The translations under genes and the position numbers were made by a program. A stretch of 54,021 nt of DNA from Psychrobacter coccoides (lineage in GTDB: Bacteria; Pseudomonadota; Gammaproteobacteria; Pseudomonadales; Moraxellaceae), in the NCBI RefSeq assembly GCF_017498085.1, contig NZ_JAGBKM010000022.1, positions 1-54,021 of the forward strand, read 5' to 3'. Positions 35,598-46,443 of the stretch are shown here, one piece after another (positions within the stretch are counted from its first letter, which is position 1; each line of letters starts with the position of its first letter). Below the pieces are notes generated by a model that saw nothing but the letters and a program-made list of their open reading frames with translations, had not been told where the DNA came from and searched no databases.

Positions 35598-38500
35598 ATG
35601 CGACTGATTGAACTGCGACTAAAAAACCTCAACTCCCTAAAAGGCGAATGGCACATTGACTTTAGTGATCCTGCTTTTTTGAATGAAGGTATCTTTGCCA
35701 TTACTGGGCAAACAGGCGCTGGCAAGACCACCATCTTAGATGCGATTTGTTTAGCACTCTATAGCCAAACGCCACGACTGGGCGACATTACCGGCTCAAC
35801 CAACGAGATCATGACCCAAGGTACAGGTGAATGCTCAGCAGAAGTCATCATCGAGATCGACTCTACACGTTATCAATGCTACTGGTACCAGCATCGTGCG
35901 CACAAAAAAGCCAAGGGCAATTTATTACCGATCAAACATGAGATCAGTGAGGTTAAAACTGGCAAGATTTTAGAAGAAAAAAAGTCCAAGACATCCGCCT
36001 ATATCCAAGACCTTATCGGTATGGATTTTAATCAATTCACCCGCTCCATCATGTTGGCTCAAGGCAGTTTTGCCGCATTTTTGAAGTCGGATATCGGTGA
36101 TAGAGCGGCGATATTAGAAAAAATCACTGGTACTGCCATCTATGCCAAAATATCGCTCAATGTCCATGAGAGACACCGTACTGAAAAAGAAACGCTTGGC
36201 AAACTACAGGCAGGCGTGGATAGCCTATCTTTACTGAGTCCTGAGGATGAAAAGCGATTGGCAGCAGAGCTTGAGGCGCTTAACCAGCAACAAAGTAAGC
36301 AGCGCCAACGCTTTAAAACCGTAAGTGAGCAGCTGCAGTGGCTGGAGCAGGTTGAGCAGCTACAGCAGAGCCTTGCGAGTTATCAAAAAGACTTTGCCGC
36401 AGCGCAGCATGCACAGATAGAATTTACTCCAGAGGCAAAGCGCTTGGAGCTGGCCAGTAAAGCGTTAGAGATTGACAGCCAGTTTCATAAGCTTGGCTAT
36501 AGCCGAGAGACGGTAGAGCGGATCGCAGATGAGCAACAAGTGCTACTTAACACTATTCCCAATAAACAAGCAGCATTTCAGCAGGCGACTGCCAGCTTAC
36601 ACAGCATCAATAGCCTTACCGAGCAGACCTCCAACGATTTGCAAACGACCTTACCTATCATCATAAAAGCACGGGCGCTTGATAATGATATCCAGCAGTA
36701 TGGCACTGCTTTGGCGGATGATCAGCAGCGTAAAAACGCGCTTGTTCATAGTATTGAAGAGTTGCGCCAAGAGATTTCCAATCACCATCAGACCGAACAA
36801 CAAGCGAAAGCCAAGCTTAGCAGTATCGATAAGTACTTTAGCGCTAATCAAGCACTAAACGACCTCGATACCGATATGGCGACCTTTGATAGCAGCTGTG
36901 GCCGATTAAAGGCGCTGCTGGATGACAATGTTCGCTTGGCAGCAGATAAGCGGACACATGATGAAAAAACCAGCCAGCTACAAGCTCATTTTGACAAGCT
37001 GTCTAAGCGACAAGCCGCAGATGAATTATTAATTAAGCATAAACGTGAGCAGCTTACGGGCGTACAACAGCAGCAAGCCGCACTTATCGAAGCACAATCG
37101 CTTGCGAGTATGCGCTTTGAGCAGGAGCAAGTCGACCAAATCAACGCTCAGATTGCCCAAGCCAGCTTTAAATTACAGCAGCTGTCCGATCTTGCCTGCC
37201 AAATCGAAAATACCAAACGTTCACTACCGACGCTCAATGAAGAGTTAACGACCTTAGAAAAACTCATTGCTGATCATCGATCAGACATTCAAGACGCCAA
37301 ACTCAAACGGCAAGAAAAGCAAGAGCATCTGAGTCTACTACAAAAGGTCGCTAAGCTTGAAGACTACATCGCAGAGCTTGAACATGGATCGCCCTGCCCG
37401 CTTTGCGGCGCCACTGAACATCCTTATGGCAAGCATCATCCATTATTAGACCGCAGTCACCAGGATACCAGCCAACACCAACCCTCTAAGACGCAACACA
37501 CCCAGCAAAAAATCGCTGAACTAGAGACTGTGATTGACAACCTTGAGCAGGCGTTATCGACATACAATATCGAATATGCCACCAAAAAACAGACGCTAAA
37601 TAACCAGCAGCAACAGCTAGCGCCTCTACAGCAACAATCTAAAACCTTACATGAGGATATCCAGTCTGACCTACATTCGCTATTTGAGACTAAGAACGAC
37701 TACTCTGAAACAATCGCAGCAATTATCGACCCACTTACGCAGATAAACGATAACATTGATACGGCTACTGCGAACCTAGAGCCTAGCTTATCCTTATTAG
37801 ATACCGCCAAACACGATCTAACTGAACATAAACAGTCTCTTAAAACCATAGTAATCGAATATGACAACCTAACTGAAACTGCGACAAAACTCAGTACGGC
37901 TATTGAAGCTGATGAAAAAAAGCAACAAGCGGTCAGTCATGACATTAACAACCTGACAACTGATATTAAGCTTAACTCACAAAAAATTGATGGGATAAAA
38001 GATAAGATCACTGCTAATTTCTCAGAATTAACGCCTCTGCTGAGCACCATTTCAGCCCTGGTAAATAAGTATCCCATGGACCAACATAAAGCATACTTAA
38101 CCACAGCGCTCAATACGGCAGACTTATCTGACGCACTTACGCAGCTGGGTCATAGTTTTGATAAGCAAACCGTAATAGACAGCGCAGCATATGACCGTCA
38201 TATTGAAAAACTGCGGCAACAGCGCAGCGCTTTAAGTCAGTTAAAACAACAATTCAATGAGCAAAAAAACAGCCGACAGCAGCTGACCAACACCTTAAGT
38301 AGCCTGACGGCGCAGATTGAAACCAAGCAAGCACAGCTGCACAGTGAAGAAACAGCGCTCAACGAGATAGAGCGCTTAATTGCTCATAAGACCAAGGCTA
38401 TCGAACAATTAAAACAAGATAGAACAGAGATTTTTGCAGATAAAGATACAGATGATGAAGAAAATAAATTACGCAATGCTGTCGATGCTGCTAAAGATAA

Positions 38501-39506
38501 GCAAAGAGTAGCGCAAAGGCAGCTAGATACCGTACAACAGACATTAGAACAATTAAAGAGTAGAGAGCAGCAGCTTGCAACAGAGCTACAGTCGGCGACG
38601 ACCACCCTGAACACGCAGCAAAGTATCTTTACAGACTTACTCACAGCGTCCGATTTTGTCGATGAAGCCGCTTTTGTCAAAGCCCGCTTGCCCAAAGAGG
38701 AGCGTGACGCCCTACATAAACGTAAAGTAGCGATTGATACTGCGCTGCATCAAGCTCAGCTGCAGCTGGACAGTACGCAGCAAGCACTGACGCAAAGTCT
38801 TGCAACACCTATGACGCAGCACAGCCGCACCACACTTGCGGACCAATATCAGCAGATACAAACAGATATCGACGAGTTAAACCAAAAAATCGGTGCCATT
38901 GATCAAAAGCTTAAAGACAACGAGCAGCAAAAAGGCGCACAAGCAGCGCAGCTGATCGCCATTGATGAGCAAAGACAAAAGCTGCAAGTGTGGCAACAGC
39001 TACATACGTTAATTGGCTCAGCTGATGGCAAAAAATACCGCACCTTTGCCCAAGGCCTAACGTTTGAAGTCATGATTGGCCATGCCAATACGCAATTGCA
39101 AAAAATGAGCGACCGTTATTTGCTGATTCACGATGACAGCAACCCGCTTGAGCTGAATGTCATTGACAACTACCAAGGCGGTGAGGTTCGCAGTACCAAA
39201 AACCTCTCCGGCGGCGAAGGCTTTATCATCAGCCTAGCACTAGCACTTGGATTGTCACAAATGGCCAGTCATAATATCCGTGTCGATTCGTTATTTTTGG
39301 ATGAAGGTTTTGGTACGCTTGATGAGGATTCGCTCGATATTGCGCTTGATACGCTGACCAACTTACAGCAAGAAGGTAAATTGATCGGAATCATCTCCCA
39401 CGTACAGGCGTTAAAGGATCGTATCTTGACGCAAATCAAGGTCGAAAAACTCTCAGGCGGCTTCAGTCAAATCACTGGTCAAGGCTGCTATCATCTTGGC
39501 CATTAA
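35598..39506 (+). CDS. sbcC: Exonuclease subunit SbcC
   Basis: 1302 residues; E. coli SbcC is 1048. Rad50/SMC type: Walker A GQTGAGKTT (37-45), long coiled coils with a zinc hook CPLC (C600, C603) near the midpoint, then the ABC signature LSGGEG (about 1203-1208) and Walker B SLFLDEGFGTLD (D1235). The coiled arms are glutamine-rich. It couples ATP use to DNA unwinding for SbcD. The tail matches family ends (VEKLSGGFSQI). Both genes are intact and probably one operon. Confidence 0.96.
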   Translation: MRLIELRLKNLNSLKGEWHIDFSDPAFLNEGIFAITGQTGAGKTTILDAICLALYSQTPRLGDITGSTNEIMTQGTGECSAEVIIEIDSTRYQCYWYQHRAHKKAKGNLLPIKHEISEVKTGKILEEKKSKTSAYIQDLIGMDFNQFTRSIMLAQGSFAAFLKSDIGDRAAILEKITGTAIYAKISLNVHERHRTEKETLGKLQAGVDSLSLLSPEDEKRLAAELEALNQQQSKQRQRFKTVSEQLQWLEQVEQLQQSLASYQKDFAAAQHAQIEFTPEAKRLELASKALEIDSQFHKLGYSRETVERIADEQQVLLNTIPNKQAAFQQATASLHSINSLTEQTSNDLQTTLPIIIKARALDNDIQQYGTALADDQQRKNALVHSIEELRQEISNHHQTEQQAKAKLSSIDKYFSANQALNDLDTDMATFDSSCGRLKALLDDNVRLAADKRTHDEKTSQLQAHFDKLSKRQAADELLIKHKREQLTGVQQQQAALIEAQSLASMRFEQEQVDQINAQIAQASFKLQQLSDLACQIENTKRSLPTLNEELTTLEKLIADHRSDIQDAKLKRQEKQEHLSLLQKVAKLEDYIAELEHGSPCPLCGATEHPYGKHHPLLDRSHQDTSQHQPSKTQHTQQKIAELETVIDNLEQALSTYNIEYATKKQTLNNQQQQLAPLQQQSKTLHEDIQSDLHSLFETKNDYSETIAAIIDPLTQINDNIDTATANLEPSLSLLDTAKHDLTEHKQSLKTIVIEYDNLTETATKLSTAIEADEKKQQAVSHDINNLTTDIKLNSQKIDGIKDKITANFSELTPLLSTISALVNKYPMDQHKAYLTTALNTADLSDALTQLGHSFDKQTVIDSAAYDRHIEKLRQQRSALSQLKQQFNEQKNSRQQLTNTLSSLTAQIETKQAQLHSEETALNEIERLIAHKTKAIEQLKQDRTEIFADKDTDDEENKLRNAVDAAKDKQRVAQRQLDTVQQTLEQLKSREQQLATELQSATTTLNTQQSIFTDLLTASDFVDEAAFVKARLPKEERDALHKRKVAIDTALHQAQLQLDSTQQALTQSLATPMTQHSRTTLADQYQQIQTDIDELNQKIGAIDQKLKDNEQQKGAQAAQLIAIDEQRQKLQVWQQLHTLIGSADGKKYRTFAQGLTFEVMIGHANTQLQKMSDRYLLIHDDSNPLELNVIDNYQGGEVRSTKNLSGGEGFIISLALALGLSQMASHNIRVDSLFLDEGFGTLDEDSLDIALDTLTNLQQEGKLIGIISHVQALKDRILTQIKVEKLSGGFSQITGQGCYHLGH

Positions 39507-39539
39507 GCCATACACCAGCAATTTATAGTAGGTTTTAAA

Positions 39540-40634
39540 ATGAGTGCAAGACCAACTCAAGCCAACAAGGATGATCGCTTATCCATCAAAAGCATGAGCC
39601 TCAAAACAGCGTGTGCTTCCTTTATGATCGCTTTCGGTATGCTCACTTCTGCTCACGCCACCATCAACTGTGCCGGCTATCTGCCCAATAGCTATTTTGA
39701 GCGTATTGCCAATAACGACCCATTCGCAGGCAAGCTGACTGAACAAGCCGATGGGTCGCAGCAGCTACAAGACCTAAACGGCAACGTTGTTTTAGATAGT
39801 CTCACCGATGCCTATATAGTAATGGACACATATTTACTGGCCAAACAGCAAGGTAAATATGGCGTGGCAAACGCTGCTGGCGAGATTATCGTGCCTTTTA
39901 AGTATGATGAGATTCACATCGAGCCAGATATTGCCACCAGCTTTATCGTCAGTCTTCACACCTCAGACGATGCCAGCAATACTACCAAACAAGGTATCAT
40001 CAATCGTCATGGTGACTGGATTTATCCATTAGCAGATGTTCAAATCGAACACGCACACTACGACCCTGATTATGATCAAGACTTCTTTACAATCACTGAT
40101 GATAAAGGACTGACAGGGCTGCTGGATGATAGAGGGTATTGGGCAGTGATGCCGCAGTACGATTCGATGCGCCCATTAAACGCTTGTACTGGCAAGCCTC
40201 TATACTTGCAAGTCAGCTCACAAGATAAAACGGCACTTATTGATCAAAATAACGACATCATCATTCCACTGGCAACCCACCAACACATTGAGTTGTTTAA
40301 CAGCTATGATGAGGTGCCATTATTTTTGCGCAGTACTTTGATCGCTGGCAGTAGCGCCGAGGGCATGAGCGAGGATATTGAAGACGATATCGAAAGCGCC
40401 CAAATTATTGATGCCCATGGCAAACTGAGACTCTCATCAGACGCACCTATTAGTAAGCTGTTATACCATCAGCTCTATACCTATAAACAGGCTGGCAAGA
40501 TTGGGTTTGTTAATAGTAAAGCTGACGTGGTGTTGGCGCCACAATTTAACAGTTATCCTGATGACGGGGATGAGGTTTGGGTTGAAAAGAATGGCGAAAC
40601 GATACGTTTAAACAGTCTGATTGATTTAGATTAA
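39540..40634 (+). CDS. WG-repeat exported protein
   Basis: 364 residues. After a polar start, a hydrophobic stretch (FMIAFGMLTSAHA, near residues 29-40) is a likely signal peptide. The mature part has WG-type repeats: GKYGVANAAGEIIVPFKYDE, GLLDDRGYWAVMPQYDS and GKIGFVNSKADVVLAPQFN. The repeats build a beta-propeller-like scaffold of unknown partner. The first in-frame ATG (39540) has AGG upstream, and a second at residue 19 would also give a signal peptide. It follows sbcC by 33 bp, so may share its transcript, but no functional link is evident. Confidence 0.87.
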   Translation: MSARPTQANKDDRLSIKSMSLKTACASFMIAFGMLTSAHATINCAGYLPNSYFERIANNDPFAGKLTEQADGSQQLQDLNGNVVLDSLTDAYIVMDTYLLAKQQGKYGVANAAGEIIVPFKYDEIHIEPDIATSFIVSLHTSDDASNTTKQGIINRHGDWIYPLADVQIEHAHYDPDYDQDFFTITDDKGLTGLLDDRGYWAVMPQYDSMRPLNACTGKPLYLQVSSQDKTALIDQNNDIIIPLATHQHIELFNSYDEVPLFLRSTLIAGSSAEGMSEDIEDDIESAQIIDAHGKLRLSSDAPISKLLYHQLYTYKQAGKIGFVNSKADVVLAPQFNSYPDDGDEVWVEKNGETIRLNSLIDLD

Positions 40635-40688
40635 GTGTGGTTTTGACTATTATTTGATTGGTAATCTTTGTTAGGGAAACTCTCTTTG

Positions 40689-40755
40689 TAAGCTGTGGCT
40701 TTAGCCCAGCTTAAAACTTTGCAGAGTTGAAATGCTGGGCTAAAACCACAGCCTA
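40689..40755. repeat. REP-like long hairpin
   Basis: Arms GCTGTGGCTTTAGCCCAGC (40692-40710) and 40734-40752 pair at 18 of 19 positions around a 23-nt spacer; flanking bases extend the arms to about 23. No T run. The length and GC-rich arms in an intergenic site fit a repetitive extragenic palindrome. Confidence 0.6.
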
Positions 40756-40832
40756 CGCTTATCAATGTATTTAAGCAGTTAGGTGTTAATTTTATGACCT
40801 TTATTTTATTCTGGGAATAGTCAGCCAATAAA

Positions 40833-40862
40833 AAGCCACCACTAATGATTAGCGGTGGCTTT
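40833..40862. terminator. Terminator between WG gene and HdeD gene
   Basis: AAGCCACCACTAAT and ATTAGCGGTGGCTT pair with one A-C mismatch. A-rich left flank gives T residues on the minus strand, so it ends the HdeD-family gene; the plus strand also has some T. Confidence 0.75.
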
Positions 40863-40889
40863 GGTTTAAAACATAAGACTGTTTTCAGG

Positions 40890-41528
40890 TTATCTTCTTA
40901 GCTCTTCATTAACTTCTTGTTGCACCAACTCTATCTGATTACGCAGTCTATCAGAGATTTTATTGGGCAGATCATTCAGCTTTTTGAGTTTGAATGAAAA
41001 ATAAACACTAAAAACACCACTGGTAATCAAGGCTAAACCTGTCCAAATAAGCACCGTCATGCCAGAGAGGATAGGATTCCAGATTAATAAAAAAGCGAAT
41101 ATTAATCCCAACACCCCAATCAGCATCAACACGCCCCAGTCTGAGATACCGTAGCGTTTAAAGTCAACGGCATAACCGATGGCGCTAATAGAACGAAACA
41201 GAATTAAAAACCCGACATAAAAGGCCAAAGTGATCATAGAGATGGCGGGATTGATGAACAGCAATATACCAACGGCCAAGGTCAAAACACCAAAGCCCAG
41301 TGTCCAGCCCCAGTTGTCTAACACGTCTTTATTGGCGATAGAAAACAGGATCTCAAATATGCCTGAAAGCAAAAACGAGAGACTAAATAATAAAGCCAGC
41401 GCTAAATAAGACGCTTCTGGCGCAACAAAAGTATAAATCCCCAATCCAATGAGAATCACCCCAACGATAAGCGGTATATACCAGTGTTTGACTGAGTTTC
41501 TAATGGTTCTAAAGATATGCGTACTCAT
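40890..41528 (-). CDS. HdeD-family (DUF308) membrane protein
   Basis: 212 residues with six predicted membrane helices in three pairs, the HdeD/DUF308 layout (GVILIGLGIYTFVAPEASYL, then LGFGVLTLAVGILLFINP and LMLIGVLGLIFAFLLIWNP). The C-terminus is a charged cytoplasmic tail (KISDRLRNQIELVQQEVNEE). E. coli HdeD belongs to an acid-resistance region, but activity is not known in most species. AGGTC lies before the ATG. It stands alone between converging terminator and the glutamate dehydrogenase gene. Confidence 0.9.
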   Translation of the reverse strand: MSTHIFRTIRNSVKHWYIPLIVGVILIGLGIYTFVAPEASYLALALLFSLSFLLSGIFEILFSIANKDVLDNWGWTLGFGVLTLAVGILLFINPAISMITLAFYVGFLILFRSISAIGYAVDFKRYGISDWGVLMLIGVLGLIFAFLLIWNPILSGMTVLIWTGLALITSGVFSVYFSFKLKKLNDLPNKISDRLRNQIELVQQEVNEELRR

Positions 41529-41622
41529 GACCTCCCCTTTATCACTCTTTTATGATGTTATAAATAATAAGAGAATGATAAAGGGTAGCAGGATTTATTG
41601 TGTCAATCGTTTACCAAATAGC

Positions 41623-44600
41623 CTATTTAGTCACCAAACTACTCAACTCGCTCATCAGCACGGACAACGTCGATAAGCCAATCTCACCATCGATGGCTTC
41701 AAGCTTATCCATTTCAGCCTCAATCGCCGCCAACTGATCGGTATGACGTGTGCGCCATTCACTAAACGCCTGCTCAGCCTTTGGCTTTGACAGTATACTA
41801 TCCATCAGCATACGCAAACTGCGTGACAGCTCATTGACAAGCGCAAAACGGGCACGGCGATCCCAGTAGTCTTGCTGAGGTAAAGTGGTGATACGATCCA
41901 TCATCCAGTCAAGATGCAGAGCATGATAGGCCTCAAAGTACAAGGACGCAATGTCATCGACAGGACGCTCATACTGCTCAGCAAGCAAGGCGGCATCAAG
42001 CGCATCGACATGATAAGGCAGTGTCGCAAACATCGTCGCATCACTCTCAGACAGACCATCTTGCATCAAAGTGCTGGCATCTTCTTGCAAATACTGAGCA
42101 AATTGCTGCTCGATAAAGCCGCCAGAGGTGGTTAGTTTCTCCACACTCTCTCTAAAGCGACTGATCATATCAGCGACTTGTAACTCTTGACCAAAGGTAT
42201 GAGTAAACCATACCACCCCTTGCTTTAGGGCATCTCGCAGACGCAGCTCAAGTTTTAATAGTAGCGTCGCATCAACCTCGTTATCCAAGGCTTCAAGTAC
42301 ACTCCAAGCTTTGGCGACATTAAAGACATCACGGCTGATGGCATAACCACGGACGATAGTCGCAATGGATTGATCGGTTTCTTCGTAGAGCCGGAAGAGC
42401 GATTCAATGCCCAGACGATTGACCACACTATTGGTCAGATAAGTGCTGATAATTTCACGGTGCAATCGGTGCTCAGTCATCTCGTCAAAGAACCGTGTCG
42501 CCAGCTCGTCTGGGAAGTATTTACGCAGTTCATTGACAAAATACGGCTCGTCGGGCAAATCAGACAACAGTAGATTGTCATATACCCACATTTTGCCATA
42601 TGCCATAACGATGGCAAGCTCAGGATTGGTCAGACCAGTGCCGGCCTTTTGACGCTCACTTATTTCTTCATCTGATGGCAAATATTCAATAGCACGATCT
42701 AACCTATCTTCATCTTCTAGCATCTGAATAAAGCGTTGATGGTTATTTAGGTTTTCGGTAGCCCGTATTTGGCTCAGCTCCAGCGCTTGAGGTTGCAGAT
42801 AGTTTTGACGCAGTACCAAATCAGCTACGGTATCAGTCATGGATTCCAGCAGCTCATTGCGCTGTTTAAGCGTCATATCACCCTGCTCAACGACTTTACC
42901 AAGCAATATTTTGATATTGACTTCATGATCCGAGCAGTTAACACCGCCTGAGTTGTCGATCGCATCGGTATAGATGCGGCCACCTGTCTGTGCATATTCG
43001 ATACGGCCTTGCTGGGTGAAGCCGAGATTCCCCCCTTCACCGACGATGGCCGTACGCAGGTCCTTACCATCGACTCGCACAGCATCATTGGCACGATCGC
43101 CGACATCGGCATGACTCTCATTAGCGCTTTTGACATAGGTACCGATCCCTCCATTCCAGATGAGATCTACCGGTGCTTTTAGTAAGGCGCTGATAAGCTC
43201 GTTTGGTGCCAAACTATCTGCGTCAATGGCGAAAACCTCTTTCATCTCAGCGGTGATGGTGATTGCTTTATCTTGACGTGAGAATACACCGCCACCTTGG
43301 CTGATGAGTGATTTGTCATAGTCATCCCATGTTGAGCGTGGCATCTCAAATAAGCGCTTGCGTTCTGCAAATGATGCAGCAGGATCTGGATTGGGATCAA
43401 TAAAGATATGCAGGTGGTTAAAGGCAGCGACCAGTTTGGTGTGGGTGGATCTGAGCATGCCATTACCAAAGACATCACCGCTCATATCACCGATACCGAC
43501 CACAGTAAAGTCATCACGGTTTTGGATATCCATGCCGCGCATACGGAAGTGACGCTTGACTGACTCCCAGCCGCCTCGGGCAGTGATACCCATGGCTTTG
43601 TGGTCGTAACCTACTGAACCCCCTGAGGCAAAAGCATCGTCTAACCAAAAGTTGTATTCACTAGATAGCGCATTGGCAATATCAGAAAATGTTGCTGTGC
43701 CTTTATCAGCGGCGACCACCAAGTACGGGTCATCCTCGTCATGGCGTACGGTGTTGGCTGGCGGGACGATTTTTCCATCGACGATATTGTCGGTGACATC
43801 GAGCATGCCGCGTAAAAACGCTTGATAACAGGCTACCCCTTCCGCTTGAAAGGCCTCACGACCATCTGCCATGGTTTTGGTTTTAACGATAAAACCGCCT
43901 TTTGAACCAACGGGGACGATGACGGCGTTTTTGACCATTTGGGCTTTAACCAAGCCGAGCACCTCAGTACGAAAATCTTCCATACGATCTGACCAGCGCA
44001 GACCCCCACGGGCCACTTTACCACCGCGCAAATGCACCGCCTCTACTCTCGGCGAGTAGACAAATATCTCAAACATGGGTTTGGGCTTGGGCAGATTGGG
44101 GATATCGGCCGCCAAAAACTTAAATGACAAACGGTCTTTACGCTCGCCAGCCTCATCGACTTGATAGAAGTTGGTACGCACTATGGCATTGATCAGATCT
44201 AAGTACCAACGCAGGATACGATCTTCGTCCAAACTGTCTACATTGGTCAGCGCTGTGGTGATGTCCTCTTGCATCTGAGCGATTTTCTGTGAGCGCTCAT
44301 CACCGTGTTTTGGATTAAATCGGGCATCAAATAAATTGCTAAGCGCCACACTGATATCGCTGTACTTGACCACAGTTTGTTGAATGTAACTACTAGAAAA
44401 CGGCGCTCGTGCTTGACGCATATAGCTCGATAGTGCACGTAGTACGACCACATCATAAGTACCCAGCTCGGTCGTCAGTATCAGCTCATTAAAAGGATCG
44501 CTTTCTACTCGTCCTGCCCAAATCTGCTTTAGGCTGTCCTCAAACTGATTACCGACCACTTGCATATTGACAGTATCGACGTTTTCTAGAATAAGATCAT

Positions 44601-46443
44601 ACTCTTGCATCCAAATCGGTTGATGTGGTAAATCAAACTCATAAGTTTGTGCAGAGATAACGGATACACCAAAATCTTCAAGGATAGGCAGGACTTTTGA
44701 CAGTATGACAGGTTGTTCACGGCCGTATAGCTTGAGATGCAACATATTGCCAGCATCACCCGTAGAGCGATACAAGTGCCAATTCATCGACTGCTCATCA
44801 CTCAAAGCTGCCAGACGCTTGGTGTCTTCGACAGCAGAACGGGCATCAAAACGTTCCTTGTAAGCGGCAGGAATGTGCTCTAAAAACTGACGCTTTAGAG
44901 TATTGGCTTGTTGCTCACCGACATTGTCAAGCAGCATGCGCTGATAATGATCAGACCACGACTCCATCAGTGCGGTTAGCTTGGTTTCAAGGGCGGCAGT
45001 ATCGACCTCATTTATTTGACCTGGCACAGTACGCACATGGATATGAACGCGGGCGTGATCAGATTCATTAAACTCAGTGGTAAATCCAGAAGAAGTACCG
45101 CCGTAAGCGTCTTTTAGGACTTTTTGTACTTTAAGTCGTAACTCAGTGTTGAACTTATCACGTGGGATATAGACCAAACAGGAGACAAAACGCTGATAAT
45201 GGTCAATACGGCTAAATAAGCGCAGGCTTTTTTTATCCTGCAACTGACTGATACCAGAAACGATGGGGTACAGCTCTTCTACGCTGGCTTGAAACAAGTC
45301 ATCACGTGGCAGAGTGTTGATGATATGCATCATTTTATAATAAGCATGGCCTGCACTTGGTAGCTTGGCCATCGCCATGATTTTGTTGGCTTTTTCACGC
45401 AGTAGAGGGATTTCCTGTACACGCAGCTGATAAGCTTGTGATGTTAATAAACCAATAAAACGATATTCGCAAACCAAGTTACCGTCATCATCAAACCCAT
45501 GAATGCCCAAAAAGTCCATATAAACAGGGCGATGTACAGGCGAGACACGGCTCGATTTAGAGAGCATGAGTACCCGTGGCTCAGTGAGCAGCTGTTTTAG
45601 GTTTTTTGGTAGCTTGCTAAAGCTTTCTGAGAGCTTGTCTTCCGACGAGCCCCGTAATAACCCAAGCCCACTATTGCCGATAGCATATAGATTTAAATCG
45701 GCATCTTTGCTGCCTTCATTGCTCGTGTCTAAGCGATATTCCCGATATCCCAAAAAGATAAAGTGATCATCTAATATCCAGTCTAAAAACGCCTGTATCT
45801 CTTGTTGCGAGTAATAGACCTCAGGCAAGGGCTTTTGTGCTAAATCATCCTTTATTTCAGTCAGACGTGTACGCATCTGCTTCCAGTCACCAACCACAGT
45901 ATCTAGCGTATCGACTTTATCTAACAGTATCTGATGTAGTGCTGTTAAGTTTTCAGTATCTTGATAAGCGATCTCGCAATGAATCAATGACATATGCGAG
46001 GTGGCGCTTTCATGTGCACTATTAATCTTAGCGAGGCTACCATCTTCATGATGCTCAACATCGACGATCGTATTGTAAATACGATGGACATCGATACCCT
46101 CAGACTCCAAGCTCATCAACATGGTATCGACTAAAAACGGACGATCATACGCCACCATTTGAATGATACTGTGAGAGCTATGAAAGTGATGCTCTTCAGC
46201 AATGGGGTTAAAGATAGCCAACTCAGGTTTGCTGCCATCATAGGCTTTGAGCAAGGTAAAGTGATGAAGCGCCATCCCTGCTAAGTCAGCATTGCCAATA
46301 GCAGAAGCCACCTCATCATGTAATAACTCATAATAGCTGTGAATAAAATTATCAAGCAATGATTGCTCTGTTTGCACATAATTAGTAGCAATATCGCTGA
46401 TTTGGCCGATACGTTCTTCCGTGACTCCAAGAAAGTTAGACAT
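41623..46443 (-). CDS. gdhB: NAD-specific glutamate dehydrogenase, 180-kDa type
   Basis: 1606 residues, the size of the L-GDH180 class in Pseudomonas and Streptomyces. It interconverts glutamate with 2-oxoglutarate and ammonia using NAD. N-terminal ACT-like regulatory segments (residues about 90-170 and 440-640) precede the catalytic core at about 730-1230, with GGKVARGGLRWSDR (near 810), MVKNAVIVPVGSKGGF (near 840, active-site Lys) and the NAD-fold GIGDMSGDVFGNGML. A helical C-terminal domain follows. AAAGG precedes the ATG. The gene is intact and monocistronic. Confidence 0.96.
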   Translation of the reverse strand: MSNFLGVTEERIGQISDIATNYVQTEQSLLDNFIHSYYELLHDEVASAIGNADLAGMALHHFTLLKAYDGSKPELAIFNPIAEEHHFHSSHSIIQMVAYDRPFLVDTMLMSLESEGIDVHRIYNTIVDVEHHEDGSLAKINSAHESATSHMSLIHCEIAYQDTENLTALHQILLDKVDTLDTVVGDWKQMRTRLTEIKDDLAQKPLPEVYYSQQEIQAFLDWILDDHFIFLGYREYRLDTSNEGSKDADLNLYAIGNSGLGLLRGSSEDKLSESFSKLPKNLKQLLTEPRVLMLSKSSRVSPVHRPVYMDFLGIHGFDDDGNLVCEYRFIGLLTSQAYQLRVQEIPLLREKANKIMAMAKLPSAGHAYYKMMHIINTLPRDDLFQASVEELYPIVSGISQLQDKKSLRLFSRIDHYQRFVSCLVYIPRDKFNTELRLKVQKVLKDAYGGTSSGFTTEFNESDHARVHIHVRTVPGQINEVDTAALETKLTALMESWSDHYQRMLLDNVGEQQANTLKRQFLEHIPAAYKERFDARSAVEDTKRLAALSDEQSMNWHLYRSTGDAGNMLHLKLYGREQPVILSKVLPILEDFGVSVISAQTYEFDLPHQPIWMQEYDLILENVDTVNMQVVGNQFEDSLKQIWAGRVESDPFNELILTTELGTYDVVVLRALSSYMRQARAPFSSSYIQQTVVKYSDISVALSNLFDARFNPKHGDERSQKIAQMQEDITTALTNVDSLDEDRILRWYLDLINAIVRTNFYQVDEAGERKDRLSFKFLAADIPNLPKPKPMFEIFVYSPRVEAVHLRGGKVARGGLRWSDRMEDFRTEVLGLVKAQMVKNAVIVPVGSKGGFIVKTKTMADGREAFQAEGVACYQAFLRGMLDVTDNIVDGKIVPPANTVRHDEDDPYLVVAADKGTATFSDIANALSSEYNFWLDDAFASGGSVGYDHKAMGITARGGWESVKRHFRMRGMDIQNRDDFTVVGIGDMSGDVFGNGMLRSTHTKLVAAFNHLHIFIDPNPDPAASFAERKRLFEMPRSTWDDYDKSLISQGGGVFSRQDKAITITAEMKEVFAIDADSLAPNELISALLKAPVDLIWNGGIGTYVKSANESHADVGDRANDAVRVDGKDLRTAIVGEGGNLGFTQQGRIEYAQTGGRIYTDAIDNSGGVNCSDHEVNIKILLGKVVEQGDMTLKQRNELLESMTDTVADLVLRQNYLQPQALELSQIRATENLNNHQRFIQMLEDEDRLDRAIEYLPSDEEISERQKAGTGLTNPELAIVMAYGKMWVYDNLLLSDLPDEPYFVNELRKYFPDELATRFFDEMTEHRLHREIISTYLTNSVVNRLGIESLFRLYEETDQSIATIVRGYAISRDVFNVAKAWSVLEALDNEVDATLLLKLELRLRDALKQGVVWFTHTFGQELQVADMISRFRESVEKLTTSGGFIEQQFAQYLQEDASTLMQDGLSESDATMFATLPYHVDALDAALLAEQYERPVDDIASLYFEAYHALHLDWMMDRITTLPQQDYWDRRARFALVNELSRSLRMLMDSILSKPKAEQAFSEWRTRHTDQLAAIEAEMDKLEAIDGEIGLSTLSVLMSELSSLVTK

